From: Pelodera strongyloides
Taxonomy: Eukaryota > Nematoda > Chromadorea > Rhabditida > Rhabditidae
DNA length: 64,000 bases
NCBI GenBank assembly: GCA_036852015.1
Contig: JAANDG010000280.1
Location: forward strand, 116,664 to 180,663
Direction: 5' to 3'
Shown: positions 1-10,973 of the stretch, one piece after another
Numbering within the stretch: the first letter of the stretch is position 1
Layout of the letters: the number at the start of each line of letters is the position of its first letter
Made by a program: the position numbers and the translations under genes
Notes under the pieces: generated by a model
Seen by the model: the letters and a program-made list of their open reading frames with translations, nothing else
The model's database searches: none
What the model was told of the DNA's origin: nothing

Positions 1-247
1 TAATCATGCAAAATTATAGTCGGTGAGTTGAGTGACGTTTTCATTATTATTTTAATTACTATCTTCATTTTCATATTAGGATTTTGCAATAACCTAAACC
101 AATAACTAGCGAACGGCGGTGGTTGTACTATACAATTCCGTCCGCGTTTCAACATTCGTTGGAAAGGTTTATATGTTTATAGTTTATACTCTTCGAGAGA
201 GTGCATCACCGCTTTAAACGCGTTATTTTTATTTACTAATTTGCTAG
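1..247. other. 5' flank or intron of the ion-channel gene
   Basis: No exon could be supported here. The first recognisable channel exon opens after an acceptor ending at 247 and needs two bases from an upstream exon, so this stretch is probably intron and the signal peptide exon lies outside the window or is too short to see. Confidence 0.4.
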
Positions 248-1051
248 AAGTGAGATTCCCGACAACCTGCCCGTTCCCGTACAAGTCGAAGTGACTGTTC
301 AAGATATCACGGAATTATCAGCGCTCAGCAACAGCTTCACTGCCGATATATGGTTCAGGTAAGCTTTTAGCCAGCACGTACAAATCTAAGGTCAATGTAA
401 CTTCCGCCTAGTCAACAGTCTCGTTGTTCCCACCAACACCATGGTTTATGGCCATGGTATGGTAACAAAGTGAGTGTTGCCGTCACGCTGGTACGTAGAT
501 ACCATTACCATTTACCGCAACACAGTATGTCCAAGTACATCAGCACATCGCTCTCTACGATAATCTATAGATTCTGGGTACGGCTTATTTTCTATCGGAC
601 ACTTATAAAAACTAAAAACCCAATCTTTCAGCGCAATATGGCACGATCGCCGGCTTGCTTTCCACCACCTAGACCCGTGTCGGGCCAATTTGTCTTTCGA
701 TGACAATTTTGAAAAGGTGGGTTCTGCTTCTTGTTTATATCCAGTAAATGTTATGTAATAGGTATCTATTCAAGTATATTTAGGTAATCTGTTCATCCCT
801 CAGTACATACCTTTTATCACATCATTGGTTTACGCGATTCACTGGTTGGCATGTCTCATAAATTATCGTACCACCCAGCACCCAGAACACAAGGTTCAGA
901 GAACAATCAACCCCCGCTTTCCATCGCATTCATACGTACTTAGATGAACAAGTAGGATGAAAGAGCAAATAGCAAAGACTACATAAATTACGCACCAGAA
1001 GCCCAGAGCAAGCTAGAGGCTAGACAGCGAGAGGAAAGAAGAGGGCTACAA

Positions 1052-1083
<32 letters not shown>

Positions 1084-4000
1084 CTACGGAGTGAAATAGC
1101 GAGAAATTAAGAGACAATGGAGGTGGATGCTAAGTGAGTCAGAAGTAAGAACTATAACGTCTTCGCGCAACAAACTACTCCTAAAAAATCACAAGCCAGC
1201 GCAATCCCCATGGTCATTTACCATCCAACCATTCACCATTCCGTCTCTATCATTCTCCATAACAACCTTTAAAAAAATGTACATAGCTCTTTTGCACATG
1301 ATCTTTGTACGCACAAAACCGCGGTCCCAATTCGGCACATAAAGAATTATTATGGGGAGATTGGAATAACGCATGAGAGCGCAATTACTACATGTAAGAG
1401 GAACAATAGACGAATAGACTGGAAAACTCTGATGCCCAGGAAACAATCAAAAATGAAGGTATAAGAACGTGAGACGAAAAAAGATGGGGCAAAAGCAGTT
1501 TCGGTCTTGTCAAACCTCAAACCCGAGAACCGGTTACCCCTGCGTTCCGTGTGCATGTATTGCGTGCGCAGTACTGAACTCAAAAATCGTACAATATACA
1601 ATGCGAAACAACGAAATTTCACCAAGTTGGGTGGTGCGCCAGTGACGCGCACACGGGCGGGGAAGGGTGTACAAACAGTAATGATATAATGCACAGGTGC
1701 GCCAAGTTAGCGCCACGCATTTGCCACCCACCTTAAATCCTCCCTAAAAACTCTAATTTCAGCTCCTCTGGTCGCCAAACGTCTGCCTTGTCAACACAAA
1801 GAACACACGTGTGCATAGTTCTCCAAAGGCTAACGTCCTGCTCATGTTGATGCCCAATGGTACCGTGTGGCTCAATTATCGAGTAGGTCAACATTCAACT
1901 TCAACTCATAATGTAGATCTTGCACAAAGGGATCTTCTTGGTAGTATCATGCTCCAGAAGTCTCGAATTTAATATAGGTCATGTCATGTAATACTAATCC
2001 GTTACTACCATAACTAGAGTACGATAATGATAATGGTAAGCTATCCGTAACTTCAGGTACGAGTTTCCGCCCCTTGTGATATGGACCTCACTCTCTACCC
2101 GTTCGACGGCGCCGCTTGCCAGCTCGTTTTCGAAAGTTATTCATACAACACAGCAACTGTCAAGGTTGGGTCATTTTAATCTATCATAAAAGTAGTATAG
2201 CTTATCATCATGCATGTACACTTCTGTTTTACTCAACATTGATTATTAAACCTAGTCATATACGGCTAATTAATAAGTCCCCATCTAGGTTGATTGGATG
2301 CCAAGTCCAGTAACAATCGTACCCGGAATTGAACTATCCGATTTTACTCTGCTAGGCGCCAAAGCTTTCAAGCACACGGAGGTTTGTGTCTTTCACTTAG
2401 AAATGAGCTCCGAATGCGTGCGAATGTAATTTGTAACTTAAGTATAAACATAAGTTAGGCATTCAGGTAAACGTGTCAAATCCACTACTTACGCGAACAC
2501 CAACATATTTAGGTCTACAAAGCCGGTGAATGGTATCGATTGACAATCGAGATGCGATTCAAACGAGAATACAGCTATTACATCTTACAGGTAGGTCTGG
2601 CCAAATAATTCAAATAATTCTTTCCCGTAACCTAAACTCCATACATTAGTACTACTGACTAGTACAAAATTCTCTAACCTGTCTCATACCAACCAGCCAG
2701 TGGAGCTTCACTTAGGCGTCCGCCAGCCTAATCTAATAAGGCCGTTACAACACCAACACCAACTCCCAATCAATTCACAGTCCCCAGTGTTACACGTTAC
2801 CTCTACCATAATCTACTAGAACCTAAGAAAGACTTAAGACTAAGGTCCAAGCCTTACCGCCCAACCCCTTCCAGATGTACGTGCCCACCTACATCAGTGT
2901 CTTCATCAGCTGGATCGCCTTTTGTATTGACAGTAAAGCTCTACCGGCCAGAATCGTACTCGGTGTCAATTCACTCATGTCTCTAACGTTTCAGGTAAAC
3001 ATATTCGCGGGTGTAATGTATGAGGGGTGTATGTATGTACGTAAACATTGTAAACTACCGTAAATACATCAGGGGTAATACGGTACATACCGTACGCGCA
3101 CATCATAAATACAAATCTACGACTATTATTTCAAAAGATTCAAACAGGTTCAAACTATCAATCACAATTCTCACTTTTCAGTTTGGTAACATTATTCGAT
3201 CCCTGCCGCCAGTTTCATACATAAAGGTGAGAAGTTTTCTCAATTCTTTCCCGTATAGGCAAACAAAACTTGTGAATCATTCCTATCATAAACAGCGAGA
3301 CAGAGGTGAGTGGAAAGAGACGGAAGAAAACGAACGAGAGACTACAAACTACAAAAACTATTATACCAATAAATTATCCTAAAAAGACATTGTCCCAAAT
3401 GGTTGGTAGCTAAAAGTAATACAGCAAACTCATGAAACTGTAGAGCACACTTTCAAGAAGTCGTCCAATATGGAAAAAGAAATGTTATTTAGAATTAACA
3501 GCAACTACAGCCCCCCCCCATTCCCTCAAATCCTTGCTAATCAGTTGGATTAATTATATACCACGCTGGACTAAGATAATCAACTTCAGGCAATCGATAT
3601 ATGGATGTTCACTTGTGTGGCATTTATTTTCGCCTCTTTGCTCGAGCTGTCTTTTGTGGCCTATCAGGTAATATCACAGAGTATTACCATTGTTTAAAAA
3701 TGGTATGGAAAACCGTCTGACAATCTGGTCCTTCAGCTTCATGAACCATGACAAATCCTATGGTAGCATCATAAAAGAGGGTACCATGTTTACAAATTGG
3801 TTAGTATACAGTAGTACGCTTCAGGTTCCGTTCTTCAATTTTAGCTTACAGTGAGAAGAGAGAGTTTGATCTTACCATATAACTTTCAATGGTCTTATTC
3901 TATTCAGGATAAGAAGCTAACGCTCAAGTCAATGAAGAATAGTTTCACTTTCGCCGCTTTGATCAACTTCATACGATCACTTGACCCATTTACAGTAAGA

Positions 4001-4824
4001 GAAACAGTTGGAGAGGTAAGAAACATTGCAAATTAAACAAAACAATTAGGGAATAAAACGATTTGTAAAATTAATATATAAAGATATATGAAAGGAAAAG
4101 TAAAAACCGGGCGGAAAAGGAAATAGATAATTCCATGATTCCAAGTGCACAATACGCATCCTCAATTACCATGATCTACTTCACAGAAAAACTCACCTAC
4201 TAACACGTATAACTAATGTAAGCCACTAACAATAAGTCACTAAGGTCAAGGTCTTAAGGCATCAAATTTTCATACAATTTAAGGTTCACGACACTGAAGG
4301 CCCCACAGAGCGCCACGCTCTCACCGTGGAAGACGTTAAACAACAGAAGAGGGAATTCTTCCAGAGGAAGAAGAATCAAATATACGACTTTGGTACAAAA
4401 GTGGATCGATTCTCATTTTTCGCCTTTCCAATGGTCAGTGCTGATATGTCAATGTTTCATCTGATTGATATAGCGATTGAGTTATGTTTATGACTGTTAG
4501 ACTGTTACAGTGTTACCGCAGTTCAGTAGAACAATTAGGCTAAAAATTATGCTAGTTGCCTACTATAAGAAAACCCAGTTGAATGAAAGAAATAATTAGC
4601 GTACCACGGTGATCTCTAGGACCTGGGCAATACTAGCAATGACTGGCTTTCCAGAAATTCCAACATTGCCAAGAACAACTATATATATCACGCTAAGCGT
4701 TACATAACCTTACCTTAGGTAAGCTACCAGCTACGGTACGGTATCATTAAAAGTACGAACCAATAACTTTCAGAGCTTCTTTGCCTTCAACGTTTGGTAC
4801 TGGACCTACTACTTAACCAGATGA
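248..4824 (+). CDS. Cys-loop ligand-gated ion channel, nematode anion-channel type (5' partial)
   Basis: Subunit of a pentameric plasma-membrane ligand-gated channel. Exons in phase: 248-358, 632-716, 1763-1882, 2057-2164, 2289-2381, 2513-2590, 2875-2994, 3182-3226, 3590-3667, 3908-4015, 4284-4433, 4774-4824 (TGA). Visible signatures are FTADIWF in the ligand-binding domain and a Cys-loop (two Cys 14 residues apart around MDLTLYPFD) followed by FESYSYN. M1 begins after YYILQ; M2 is introduced by the PAR triplet and contains [16 protein letters not shown]3 is [21 protein letters not shown]4 ends [14 protein letters not shown] before M2 is the known mark of anion selectivity. M2 and pre-M1 wording resemble the acetylcholine- and amine-gated chloride channels of nematodes (ACC, LGC-46, MOD-1 group), but the ligand cannot be read from sequence. 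The 5' exons are missing. The M3-M4 loop is about 90 residues. Confidence 0.9.
1051..1082. repeat. (GA)n simple repeat in channel intron
   Basis: An uninterrupted purine GA run lies in the intron between the exons ending at 716 and starting at 1763. Confidence 0.9.
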
Positions 4825-5144
4825 AGCTACGAATTCTAAGGACACACAATCACAAAATTCCTTCAAACAAGCACATCGAACGCCAATACGGGTAGAATCC
4901 TAACCGGTTCGGAGAAAGCGTGTCAAATAAAGTATATTTGTCTTTTACTCTTAGCGGAAGCGGAACTGGTTCGTGCGCAATTTTTTTACCAGTGTTATAG
5001 CAAGCAGGCGAACGATATAAAGTTACTAAGTTCACCGAAAAAGTCGTAAACGACGTAAACCATGAAAAGGAAACACAAAGGAACACGGAGCAGGAAAAAG
5101 ATAGCCCCAACGTGCGAGTAACTATGACATCGGTAACAAACATA

Positions 5145-8100
5145 TCAACCACCAACCTTCACAAACTGTCTGAGTGGTCCGGCCACTGTAACGTTGACAA
5201 CCTTGTCAATTTGTGGGGATAATTTCTCCCAAGCGCTTCCAACTCCAGAAGAAACAGCGCTGAAGACACCGAGAGCGTCTCCTGAAATAAAGGATTGAGA
5301 ACGAGGTTTAATTTAACCAAAAATGATGTTATTTATCTAGAAGAACACAACAATTACACGAAAAGGTTGAAACACAAATGCAAAAAAAAACCAGAAGAAC
5401 AGTCCCAACTTCACAAGTAACACTTTTCCCACAAAGAACGGCGAGACAGACTCAGACCGCACAAACGAGTGTTTTCACTTTTTACATGAAACGATGAAAC
5501 TCTCAAATAAAAAAACGTACCTAGTCGTCGCAGCACAGCAATGATGAAAGGAATAAACACAAAAATGAGCGAGAAGTCATGCCGGACAACCCATCTAAAT
5601 AGAAACTCAATAAAAGAGGTCATACCATGCCATTTCAAACTCGAGACTCCATTTTGAGTCTTAAAAACAAAGGTTTACCAAGATTCAAATGTTTTTTACT
5701 TCTCAAGGTAAAATCTGTAAACACTCGTACAGAATTCAGTTTCACAAGTTGTCACTAAAAGAAAAAAACGACTAAAACAGCCAACAAACTTACAACAGCG
5801 CACAGAGAGCAGCAACTATTTGAATGAATGAGTCGCTCGAAATAGCCGAATCAAATGATGTCGTGGTGACGTCGACAACTTCTAAAGGAACAATTCACTA
5901 GCACATTAAGTCTTAAGTTTAAATACAGGACCGGCACGGCATGGTATAGAAAGTCTGTCTCAAACCTCAACACTCTAGCTACTAGTAAAATCTCAGTTTC
6001 TAATCTTGCGCACCATCTCAAGACCTTATATTCGTACACTTTACTGGGGAAACTGTCGTAGGACTATGAGTATAACGCGCACGTCTTCTTTTGCGAAACG
6101 CTCGTGAGCCGGAAGCGCGCCACTTCTGTTTTGTGGTAGCCCAGTATTGCAAGTTACACCTTCTTGCAAACACCTACCAACTGTCGGCTCCTTTGTTCTC
6201 AGCTTTTCCTCCGTTTCATCAAGGAGTTTCTGTGAGTCGGCACCGTCTTTGCTTGGTTCTGGAAATGGTGTGTGCTTCAATATGTTTCAATGACAATGTA
6301 ACATGTTCTATCCGCTCGTATTGTATTGCATCACGGAACACGGCTCATAACAAGCCCAACGCATCAACCATCTCCGGATTGGCTTTGACTATCTCCGGAG
6401 GCAAATGCAAATATATAGATTTGGGTGAAACGTATCAGTGGTAATTTACGGTTCGACTCACAACTAAGCGACCATCTCCGGAATTACGCATGGAAATTAT
6501 AGCCTGCCAAAAAGACAGGAAAACGAACCTTCAGTCGTCGCCTCGTCGTCTGAATCCACACGAATAAGTCCAGCAGAAATAGCAATCAGAATACCCGCAG
6601 CACCTCCGAAAACGATCACGCGAAGGGGACCGAACCACTGTGACAGAAATGACAGCGCATATACCCTAAAAAAAAATAACAGTCGTACAGCCTTCCTCAC
6701 TTCAGGGAAGAAACTGTTGTCAAAAAATGGTGCGGAGCGAGTTCGATCCCGTGTCACTATCACCGGTTTGGATAGTGCGCTCTCCAGGTTAGGCACAACC
6801 AATGCTGATCTTTCCCTAGCAAAACGTATATATACAGACGACTCGTTAGCATTATCAACGCACCCACCTAACTTACAAAACATCCAAGGAACGCTTATAC
6901 ACTATATGTTTGGTAAAGGAGAAATATCGTGTTTTGGAATAAATTATAGAGAAGTCGACTGTATTCTACGTATTTGTATAGTCGTACTAAGCATAGAAGA
7001 GTCTACCTATTCTATGTATTTGTATTGAAAATATAAATGAACCTAGAGATATCGCCAAACATTTTTTTCAAAAAACCAACCAAATCGGCAAAGACAGTGT
7101 TCGTGCGAGTTTCTTGTTAATCGTTCCTCGTTCCTGTACGTAAACCCACGCAGCATAAGCAAGGAAATACACGACGATCAGAGGAAATACCTGAATTGTG
7201 GGGAACTTAGTCAATTTCTATACATAGTGTTGCTTCGCTCATATAGCTAATTAGCAGTATAGTAATTAATAATAATTAATAGCTAATTCGAGAAATATGT
7301 ACATATCCGAGAGTTCGAGTGTCTCGCAAGTAAAATTCACTTCTTATATTTTGCTTGTAGCTGTAGCTGATCACACCGTAACACGCTTACAGAAAATTAT
7401 GGTAGTAAAATAATAAAAATGTCTCACCCAATTATTGCTGAAGAAGAGAATGAAGGAATCCAACAAAGAATACGCATAACCGGCCCATCGAATAATATAC
7501 AGAAAAGTTCTTTCATAGGAAAGAATCTTTAGGATGATGTAGGCACTCATCACATAGGCTCCGATGTGGCTAAAACAGAACATATTACCAAGATGGTAAG
7601 GACATATCTGAGATCTAACACCATCGAAATATGACATATATAATAGAATCATGAAAGATTTAGCTTCTAAAAACCACACTTGTGGGAAAATATAGCTTCA
7701 CATTGTCTGCATATGGTTCCAATACCTCACATGTCTAACACGACGAAGTATAATAAAATCTAGAAACATATAGATTTTGAAAACTAAACTATCGACATCT
7801 ACGGCAAACACAGCTATGTATAGATATCATTACTTTTACCTATTACGTAGATAGTAGAAAATAACAGAAAAACACAAAACTGTTAACATAAACTGTAAAA
7901 CTGACCTCACTGCGGTTGCGTACACAAACTCGGAGACGTTATACAGCAGTTTGTATGGAGATGTCAACATGGCAATCACAAAAGGTGTATCGGTGTCTTG
8001 GAGCCCACGAAGGTAGCCTAAACGTGAACAAAAATAGAATTTCAAGCGGTACGGACAAATGGAAATGAGTTCCCATGTATTGTTGTGCCCCGGCCTAGAC

Positions 8101-9568
8101 GCGCACAGAAAATTTGTGTATAACACATAAAACTTAGGAATTAAGAACATAAACCAAGACGAAATAAAACCGCTCTTAAAGGGAATATGTATGCCCTTTT
8201 TGAAGTTAAGCTGTATTAATAGAATGTGTGTTCCTCATTAAGGAAACAACAACAAAAATTGTTAAAAGTTTCCCATTTAAAAGAAAATGATTTTCAAAGT
8301 TCATCTTTTCCATAGTAAACGCGTTGCTTGACCCCCTGGCTTACACGGCAGTGCTGATGGAGCAAAAATTTTTGCATATGTGTGCATACATCGGCATATA
8401 GCATGCAACAGCGACATATTTGCATGCAAATGAGAATATTCGAATTTACATATTCAGTCGCCTACTTAAATTCATGTCTGGTGTGGAAACTCTAGTTTCG
8501 CAGTTGTTTTGCTCATTTTGAGTGCCTACATATTCCCTTTAAAGTAGGTTGACATATTGTCCGAAAAAAAGCATATCACCATGTACTATACAACCAGAAA
8601 AAATATCTCTAGGACCCCTACAGGCTATAAATCTATGTGTAAAATTACGCATCAACCATCTCCGGAGGCAAATGCAAATATATAGATTTGGTTGGGTGAA
8701 ACGTATCAGTGGTAATTTACGGTTCGACTCTCAACTAAGCGACCATCTCCGAAATTACGCACGGAAATTATAGCCTGGACCCCTAGGGTAAGGTACAAGT
8801 GAAGCTCGAGAAAAGCCAACCTTAAAGCGAAGTACCAGCCGGTTTTTTGGAACGCATCGCGGACAGCCGAATTCTTACGTATGTATGCAATGTTGCTCGA
8901 ATTTACATCGATTTTTTATTCTAATTTATGTTCATTTGTATATGATGCATAAGAATGCTGGTGTATTAGGTGTGTTTCAAGAACCGGCCCGTATTTCGCT
9001 TTAATCTACTGTATATCTGAATATGTGAACAGCAATAAAGAACATACATTGTGTGATGTGGGTAACCTTGCGCTTCAGAGGAAAGAGTACGGTACCCACA
9101 AGCACCGCCCACAACATTGGAAACAGGAACATCGACAGCATATTGTACAGTGCGACGAGGCCGGCACAACCAATTCCCACCTAAAAGAAGTATAATAAGT
9201 TGGTGCCAAATGGGATCGGTTTGGAAAGGGTAGTACCATTTTCAGCGGCATAAGCTCTGCGCCAAAACTTTCCTGGCTTGCAGTGCAGCTATCGACTTAC
9301 TGCCACGATCAACGTATTTAGTTATACGCAAAGGATGTTCGGTACCATATATGCAACATTGACTTTTGTGTCCAGTCCACATATATGGATTCCACTAAAA
9401 CGATACATGCATGCTATTTTAGATGATTTTCTGATTAAACTAATTCACCCAACGGCAGACACTTACCAAAACAAACATCATAGTGTTGTAGCAGGCAATT
9501 TGCAGAGCAGTACACTCCTCGCCCGTTCTGGTAAGGCTACGTATTAGGGCTGAAGGAGTTTCAGCCAT
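5145..9568 (-). CDS. TMEM245-like multi-pass membrane protein (N-terminal half only seen)
   Basis: Exons in transcript order: 9568-9467 (ATG), 9180-9048, 8017-7906, 7569-7428, 7190-7081, 6665-6529, 6258-6178, then, after at least one unresolved junction, 5659-5521 and 5281-5157. The second exon encodes MLWAVLVGTVLFPLK, the third GLQDTDTPFVI, the fifth ERGTINKKLARTLSLP and the sixth WFGPLRVIVFGGAAG; these match the N-terminal half of vertebrate TMEM245, a poorly characterised protein of the AI-2E transporter superfamily. Several hydrophobic spans are evident. The last exon either reads into TGA at 5147-5145 or splices at GTTGGT, a donor used elsewhere in this window. No AI-2E-like C-terminal half was found before the convergent channel gene ends at 4824. 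An acceptor (TGTTTCAG) ends 5 nt before ATG, as for trans-splicing. The upstream Nudix gene on the same strand is 260 bp away. Confidence 0.72.
6361..6507. repeat. Dispersed repeat, copy 1 (pair with 8649-8777)
   Basis: About 147 bp nearly identical to 8649-8777 over the stretch GGCAAATGCAAATATATAG to AATTATAGCCTG. This copy has an extra internal segment that repeats ATCTCCGGA. It lies in an intron of the TMEM245-like gene. Confidence 0.85.
8649..8777. repeat. Dispersed repeat, copy 2 (pair with 6361-6507)
   Basis: About 129 bp matching 6361-6507, with a small GGTT insertion and few substitutions. It lies in another intron of the same gene. Both ends carry ACCATCTCCG, once at each border in the same orientation. 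Confidence 0.85.
8822..9004. mobile_element. Inverted-repeat element, family R1, copy 1
   Basis: Starts TTAAAGCGA and ends TCGCTTTAA with terminal inverted repeats of roughly 35 bp built on ACCGGCCGGTTTTTGAAACG. It carries no ORF. It sits in intron 2 of the TMEM245-like gene. Confidence 0.85.
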
Positions 9569-9828
9569 TTCTCCTGAAACAGGCAGTAAATTTATTGTGA
9601 GCCAGTTTACCATTCCTAAAATTTATATAAAGAAAGCAACGAGACAGAAACGAACAAAACAAAATGGAATGTACCGGGCCCGAGGCCGTATCATAACATA
9701 TGAATATGAAAACGTAAAAAATCACTAAACATGAAAAAATAGAATCACATAGAGAGATTGACCTGGTACAGTAACGCTGGAAATTAAATTATCATATCAC
9801 ACTATCAACCAACTATCACAGTAGGAAA

Positions 9829-10464
9829 TCAAGATAATTTTGCAAATTTCTGCGCTAGATTGTAACCGACTGCAAAGGTGTATACCATGGCTTCAACGTG
9901 AAGCTGCTCACTGTTCTTCTCCACAAATTCCATGACATTATCACACTCAACGAGAATGACCTCAATTGCTTCGGAGTGCCCCAAATTTTGGGTAGGAGTC
10001 TGATTTTCCGGAAGATCTCCATCAATACTGACTGTCACGAATTGAACCGAATCATCGGTAAGGCCCGGGTCCAGTCCCTGGATTCCCTTGGAATGGTGGA
10101 GCACCTTGGTGACGGTATAACCGGTCTCTTCCTTCATTTCACGGATAGCTGCCGCTTCAACACTTTCACCGTCGTCGATTAGACCAGCAGGGAATTCTAG
10201 GCACCATCCCCTCATTGGGATGCGATACTGCTTGACAAACACGAAATATCGCTTCCCATCCTTGCAAAGTGTAGCGATGATATCAACGCCATCAACGGAT
10301 GTGCCTTCAGGTTTGGTGGTACGGTGAGACGACTGCCACACCCCTTCGTGTTTAGTGACCTTGTCCTTGAAGCGAATCTCCTTAGTTTTTAACCATCTTC
10401 CCGAATACAGCATCTTTTCATCCCAAAGTTCATAAGGACACTCGTCGGGGCGCATCTCAAACAT
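9829..10464 (-). CDS. Nudix hydrolase, ADP-sugar pyrophosphatase type (NUDT5-like)
   Basis: Single uninterrupted ORF of 211 residues. The family hydrolyses nucleoside-diphosphate sugars such as ADP-ribose to AMP plus sugar phosphate in the cytosol. The Nudix box is complete: G94, E100, then REMKEETG at 108-115 fits GX5EX7REUXEEXG. Upstream, the WCLEFPAG stretch (87-94) is typical of the ADP-ribose subgroup, as is length near 210. The start is the ATG at 10464-10462; an in-frame second Met (M4) follows. It is the only intronless conserved gene in the window, with 3 to 18 exons in the others. It is 260 bp upstream of the TMEM245-like gene on the same strand and divergent from the DEF8 gene, so 10465-10973 probably holds promoter elements for both directions. 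C. elegans ndx-2 is the likely counterpart by family, not verified. Confidence 0.93.
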   Translation of the reverse strand: MFEMRPDECPYELWDEKMLYSGRWLKTKEIRFKDKVTKHEGVWQSSHRTTKPEGTSVDGVDIIATLCKDGKRYFVFVKQYRIPMRGWCLEFPAGLIDDGESVEAAAIREMKEETGYTVTKVLHHSKGIQGLDPGLTDDSVQFVTVSIDGDLPENQTPTQNLGHSEAIEVILVECDNVMEFVEKNSEQLHVEAMVYTFAVGYNLAQKFAKLS

Positions 10465-10973
10465 TTGAATTTAAGCAGTTTAAAAGAAAACAGTCCATAA
10501 GGCACCATAAAAAGTCTATGGATTCTAATATAACACTATATATGATTGCAATAGTCGAGTTAACCAAAACATGGAGAAAGAAAAATTGTGATATGAGCAC
10601 GCAAATCAATCGCAAGCAGGATAAAAACGTATGCTGGCAAAGTGCACTCAACAGCTGTGTTCTCTTTTTGTGTCTTCCATCTCCTCGAAATTCGTTCTCT
10701 CTCGTCGTTCCATGCGAGACCTTTTTAAAAAAAAGTGCCTTCTGCAATTTGCATTTTTCTTGCATTTATTTTCTGGCCGATTTGCGCGCAAGAATATAAA
10801 TTTATTGCATTTATAAATACTTCTTGTCTTCATAATTCATAATATGCATAGAATGTCGATCCTTTTCCCCATGCAGTAGGAAACCGTACCCAGTGAATTT
10901 CTTTGTAATTCCCACTCAAGTTCCTTGTATTTTGCCAATATTTCTATTTTTCAGGTTTAATTTCAGCCTTGGT
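10465..10973. promoter_or_regulatory. Divergent intergenic region between Nudix and DEF8 genes
   Basis: About 510 bp with no supported exon. It is T-rich on the DEF8 strand and contains a TTTTTCAG acceptor ending near 10954, about 19 nt before the DEF8 ATG, a candidate spliced-leader site. Promoter function is inferred only from the divergent arrangement. Confidence 0.4.

Noticed and set aside
512..706. Minus-strand ORF over the second channel exon
   Set aside because: It is the antisense shadow of the exon at 632-716.
3668..3907. Extra channel exon after CCTTCAG near 3737
   Set aside because: In the required phase it hits a stop; joining 3667 directly to 3908 keeps frame and reads through.
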